Below, piece after piece: positions 61,172 through 64,000 of a stretch of 64,000 nucleotides of DNA. Under the pieces are notes generated by a model, which did not search any database, was not told the origin of the DNA, and saw only the letters and a list, made by a program, of their open reading frames with translations. Position numbers and translations under genes: made by a program. Positions within the stretch are counted from its first letter, which is position 1. Each line of letters begins with the position of its first letter. This DNA is from Xenorhabdus stockiae (lineage in GTDB: Bacteria; Pseudomonadota; Gammaproteobacteria; Enterobacterales; Enterobacteriaceae): contig NZ_NJAJ01000019.1 of NCBI RefSeq assembly GCF_002632825.1, positions 31,365 to 95,364 on the forward strand, in the 5' to 3' direction.

Positions 61172-62044
61172 ATGTGCTTTATATCAAATTTGTTCCCAAA
61201 AGGATCATTAACACCTGCACAAGCAAGGCTAGAAATAAATCTCGCTTACCCAAATTATCAAGTGAAAAGAGTACAGCTCAAGCTACCTTTAGCATTAGAG
61301 ATAGATAAAAAATTTGAGTTATTTGCTTCGGATAGGCACAAATATGTTTTAAATCCACCTATCGCACTGGCAGAAATTGAGAAATGGCAAAAAAGAACAG
61401 GGGCACAATTACCAGAAGACTTTATTTTGTTTCTGACTCAAATAGGAAACGGAGGAGCAGGGCCATATTATGGTATTGCTCGTTTTGAAGATAGTGAAAG
61501 TCGTTATGACCAAACCGCCGCATTACCTTCTATTTTATCACCAACCATGAGTGACCAAGAATAGCAGGTTATGAGCCAAATTGATGATGATTGCTCTGAT
61601 GAAGAATTTGACGAAAGAGTTCATCTTATTCATCAAGGGGTGTTTTATTTGGGCACTTGTGGTTGTGAATATGATTTATTGTGGGTGATTACCGGTAAAT
61701 ATGCAGGGCGAATTTTATATACCCACCATTGGTGTGATTCAGATAAGTCGTACTTTTTTTCTTATGAAAAAAGTTTTCTCGATTGGTATGAACGCTGGTT
61801 GGATGAGGTGATCCAAGAATATAATACTAGCTGGTTTGGCCATAATATGGGCGGTAGTGAAGAGACGTTGTTGGTGTCTTACCAAAATATGCAGACAGAT
61901 GAAGAACGAATTCAGGTGATAAAAAGTTTTTATAAATTACCAACATTATCTGAACAAGGTGCGGATATACTCGAAGGAATAGTAGAACAGGGGCATAATG
62001 ATGTTTACCCATATGTATTAAAAATACTAAATAACTTTTCATAA
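61172..62044 (+). pseudogene. SUKH (SMI1/KNR4) protein with an in-frame stop
   Basis: The SMI1/KNR4 domain spans two frames in the same register: 61172-61564, ending at TAG 61562, and 61571-62044. The first part holds the FILFLTQIGNGGAGPYYGI signature, and the second continues with FYLGTCGCEYDLLWVI. Without the stop the product would be about 290 residues. SUKH proteins are often immunity proteins of polymorphic toxins. The toxin partner is not seen; flanking insertions suggest decay. A sequencing error or readthrough is possible. Confidence 0.75.
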
Positions 62045-62371
62045 TTATGAGAGTTTCATATTTCCTATCCCTTTCCATTGACTTGCTGAAGCCGCATTTA
62101 AAAAAAACTTAATTCTTTTGATGAGCACCCACATGTATCGACAACAATGGTTTCGTGTGACGGTTTTATGCAATGATTGCCATAGTCGCTCTATTTTATT
62201 CAACCAAGGCGAATAAACCGAAAGAAATAACAATTTTACTGTCAGGTTTTGAGTCAGCCATTTCTTGACCAACCGACTTTTATGAATGCTGTAATTATCC
62301 AAAATGATGGTTAGCGTTTTTGCATGACGGTGACTTTTTTTAACTCTTCTAACATATTGATAACTCAACAA
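62045..62371 (-). pseudogene. IS630-family transposase, C-terminal fragment
   Basis: About 108 codons from the C-terminal half: LLSYQYVRRVKK, IILDNYSIHKSR with a catalytic Asp, and SVYSPWLNKIERLWQSL with the catalytic Glu. Its N-terminal half lies at 62932-63666. The IS200-type element between them interrupts the gene. It begins one base after the SUKH stop. Confidence 0.85.
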
Positions 62372-62930
62372 CCACCGACTAAAGTCGGTGGGTTAGTGAT
62401 TAACGGACTGAAAGTCCGGATACGCATCGGCTGAACGATGCGTCAATTATCCAGCCTGAAGTGATCATTCGGGTTCGGTTCAAAATGATGCGCCAGATAG
62501 GCTTTTATCATCTCTTCCGTTAACTGACCTACCGTCGCACAAAAATAGCCTCTGCCCCAAAAATGCTGACCCCAGTAACGCTTTTTCAAGTGAGCAAACT
62601 CTTCAAACAACTTACTTGCTGTCCTTCCCTTTATTCGCCTCATGATTTCTGAGGGCGCTAAGCTCGGAGGACAACTCACCAGTATATGCACATGGTCTTT
62701 GCTCACGACCCCTTCTACTATCCTGATTTCAAACGCTTCACAGCTCTGACGAACTAGCTCTCTCACCCGTAAGCCAACTTCACCTGTTAGCACTTTGTGC
62801 CTGTATTTTGTTACCCACACAAAATGATACTCAATCTGAAATACCGTGTGGCTGCCATATCTGTAATCCATATTGCACTTCTCGTGCAACACAGTATCGC
62901 AGCTAAAGCTGACCGACTAAAGTCGGTGGT
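62372..62930 (-). mobile_element. IS200/IS605-type element inserted in the IS630 gene
   Basis: A tnpA gene bounded by two matching hairpins, ACCGACT-aa-AGTCGGT at 62374-62389 and 62912-62927. Such subterminal hairpins, instead of inverted ends, mark IS200-type elements. Exact ends lie near 62365 and 62935. Confidence 0.8.
62443..62871 (-). CDS. tnpA: IS200-type Y1 transposase TnpA
   Basis: A 142-residue HUH transposase that uses single-stranded DNA. HVHILVS holds the HUH pair (about 60-66), and the catalytic Tyr lies in the WGRGYFCATVG region. GAGAAG precedes ATG 62871; an upstream ATG at 62892 has no site. It looks intact. Confidence 0.9.
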   Translation of the reverse strand: MDYRYGSHTVFQIEYHFVWVTKYRHKVLTGEVGLRVRELVRQSCEAFEIRIVEGVVSKDHVHILVSCPPSLAPSEIMRRIKGRTASKLFEEFAHLKKRYWGQHFWGRGYFCATVGQLTEEMIKAYLAHHFEPNPNDHFRLDN

Positions 62931-62931
62931 T

Positions 62932-63666
62932 TTAACCTTTCATATGGAAAAATAAATGAGAGTTTTTCCTGTCAGAACCGGTGTAAAAAATTTCGCGCGT
63001 TTGGATATCAAAACATCCGGCAAAGTAATATTTTTGGTTCTTTCCCGGTGTGATAATCCGTTTTTGTTGGCCTTTAAGATACCAGTTTGAACCTATTTTA
63101 GGGTTGAAATGAATATCTACTTCGTCTTCATAAAACACGGGATGTTCTTTTGATGCGCCAAGTAATGCTTGGTTAATTTGCTTCATCTTCTCTTCATATT
63201 CCGGATCTTTCTCATGTAATGTTGGCTCGTCTCGCCGCCAAACGATCTGATTTTTGCAGAAAAATCGATAAAGTGTGCTGATTGAAAATTTTATCCGAAT
63301 TAACTCGTTGATTTTTATCATGAAAAGTTCAAGACTCCAGCGAGAGCGCGCATAACCAAACTGCTGAGGAGAAAGTTGCAGTAAATAAAAGAGAAAAGGT
63401 AAAAAGCAGGTTAAATTCCATCGTTGATGACGGCCTGAGGGCTTACTTTGCAATCCTAACCAACTATAGGTTCTAAACGACTTTATCCAACGCCATACAG
63501 AAGACTGAGCAACACAGAGTGTTTCAGCGATATGGAAAACTGGCTGACCCTGATGAATCATGAGAATGGCGAGAATACGAATGGCATACTTTTTATCGTG
63601 CGTTTTTTGCGCCATTTTTTTCATCAAACGTCGTTCATTACGGGGAATGGGTGGTAGGATAACCAT
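62932..63666 (-). pseudogene. IS630-family transposase, N-terminal fragment
   Basis: 244 codons of an IS630 transposase: an N-terminal helix-turn-helix (FHIAETLCVAQSSVWRWI), a second DNA-binding part, and the first catalytic Asp in YEDEVDIHFNPK. It ends DRKNSHLFFHMKG at the IS200 insertion and continues at 62371. Joined, the protein would be about 350 residues, normal for the family. Confidence 0.85.
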
Positions 63667-63830
63667 AACTCAGTCCTTCTTTTTGCTTTTTTGTTTCTGG
63701 AAAATCCAAATTCGCAAAAATGAGACTGAGTTTCTTTGATACTCCTACCATTTTGAAAATCCATTTAGAGTGTTTATTGAGTGTCATAATTTGCACGAAG
63801 AAATATTTAGGGATTTTTTTTATATTATTA

Positions 63831-64000
63831 ACCTGAATTCTGGATAAGAAATTGACGAGAGGCCTGTTCCAGGAGCAAAGTTTTGGTGAAAGCCTAAAAC
63901 GACTCCGGGGAGGAACAGGCCATGGACAAGTTAGTTGAAATTTTCTGCGATGTCGACGACTTTTGTCGTCTTTTCATCCCCCAGTGGGCGCAGTTTTGTC
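63831..64000 (+). mobile_element. IS982-family element, left end
   Basis: From about 63831, ACCTGAATTCTGGATAAG and following sequence lead to the transposase start. The other end is outside the window. The left boundary is estimated. Confidence 0.65.
63922..64000 (+). CDS. IS982-family transposase, N-terminal part
   Basis: 26 codons beginning MDKLVEIFCDVDDFCRLFIP, the typical N-terminus of IS982 transposases; the gene runs off the window. GAGGA at 63909-63914 supports the start. Confidence 0.85.
   Translation, partial: MDKLVEIFCDVDDFCRLFIPQWAQFC

Noticed and set aside
61562..61567. Programmed readthrough of the SUKH amber codon
   Set aside because: The bases after the TAG (CAGGTT) do not fit the known CARYYA readthrough context; decay or error is simpler.

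Overview
The window is chromosomal DNA of an enterobacterium close to Xenorhabdus or Photorhabdus (Morganellaceae). This is inferred from moderate GC, Enterobacterales gene order (leuO-ilvIH-cra-mraZ...ftsZ-lpxC-secM-secA), near-identity of the division proteins to those of E. coli, an NgrA/EntD-like phosphopantetheinyl transferase, a reverse transsulfuration gene pair, and a palindromic intergenic repeat recalled from this group. The species cannot be fixed from sequence alone.

Layout. 1-6.0 kb: 3' end of agmatinase (speB), a YbhB-type protein, a YrdC-domain protein, a LuxR regulator, an amino acid permease coupled to a DUF3156-like gene, and a LysR regulator. 6.2-8.1 kb: a plant-type two-subunit isopropylmalate isomerase. 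8.2-13.3 kb: phosphopantetheinyl transferase, galE-galT-galK, O-methyltransferase. 13.4-15 kb: a class-3 lipase with a secreted partner. 15.3-17.9 kb: cystathionine beta-synthase and gamma-lyase. 18.1-21.6 kb: amidase, AtzG-like subunit and MFS exporter, with a divergent TetR regulator. 21.6-25.4 kb: deformylase, mutH, sgrR and a likely sgrS small RNA. 25.4-35.5 kb: leuB-leuA with the leuL attenuator, leuO, an acyl-CoA synthetase, ilvI-ilvH, cra. 36-54.1 kb: the complete dcw division and cell-wall cluster, mraZ to lpxC. 54.2-59.1 kb: DUF721, secM, secA, loiP. 59.1-64 kb: a mobile-element zone with an IS5-like element, an interrupted SUKH (SMI1/KNR4) gene, an IS200-type element inside an IS630-type transposase, and the start of an IS982-type element.

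How the genes work together. The leu operon lacks leuC and leuD, and leuB abuts the sgrS/sgrR locus. The unrelated-looking isomerase pair at 6.2-8.1 kb could supply the missing step. The ilvI product carries Ile at the conserved Trp that shapes acetohydroxyacid synthase substrate choice. The dcw cluster keeps the E. coli promoter and MraZ operator. SecM keeps its stalling core, but a dispersed palindromic repeat sits in the secM-secA leader.

No rRNA, tRNA, CRISPR array or prophage was recognised. The most promising items are the displaced isomerase, the IlvI substitution, the short SgrS candidate, the lipase/periplasmic-protein pair and the repeat family.
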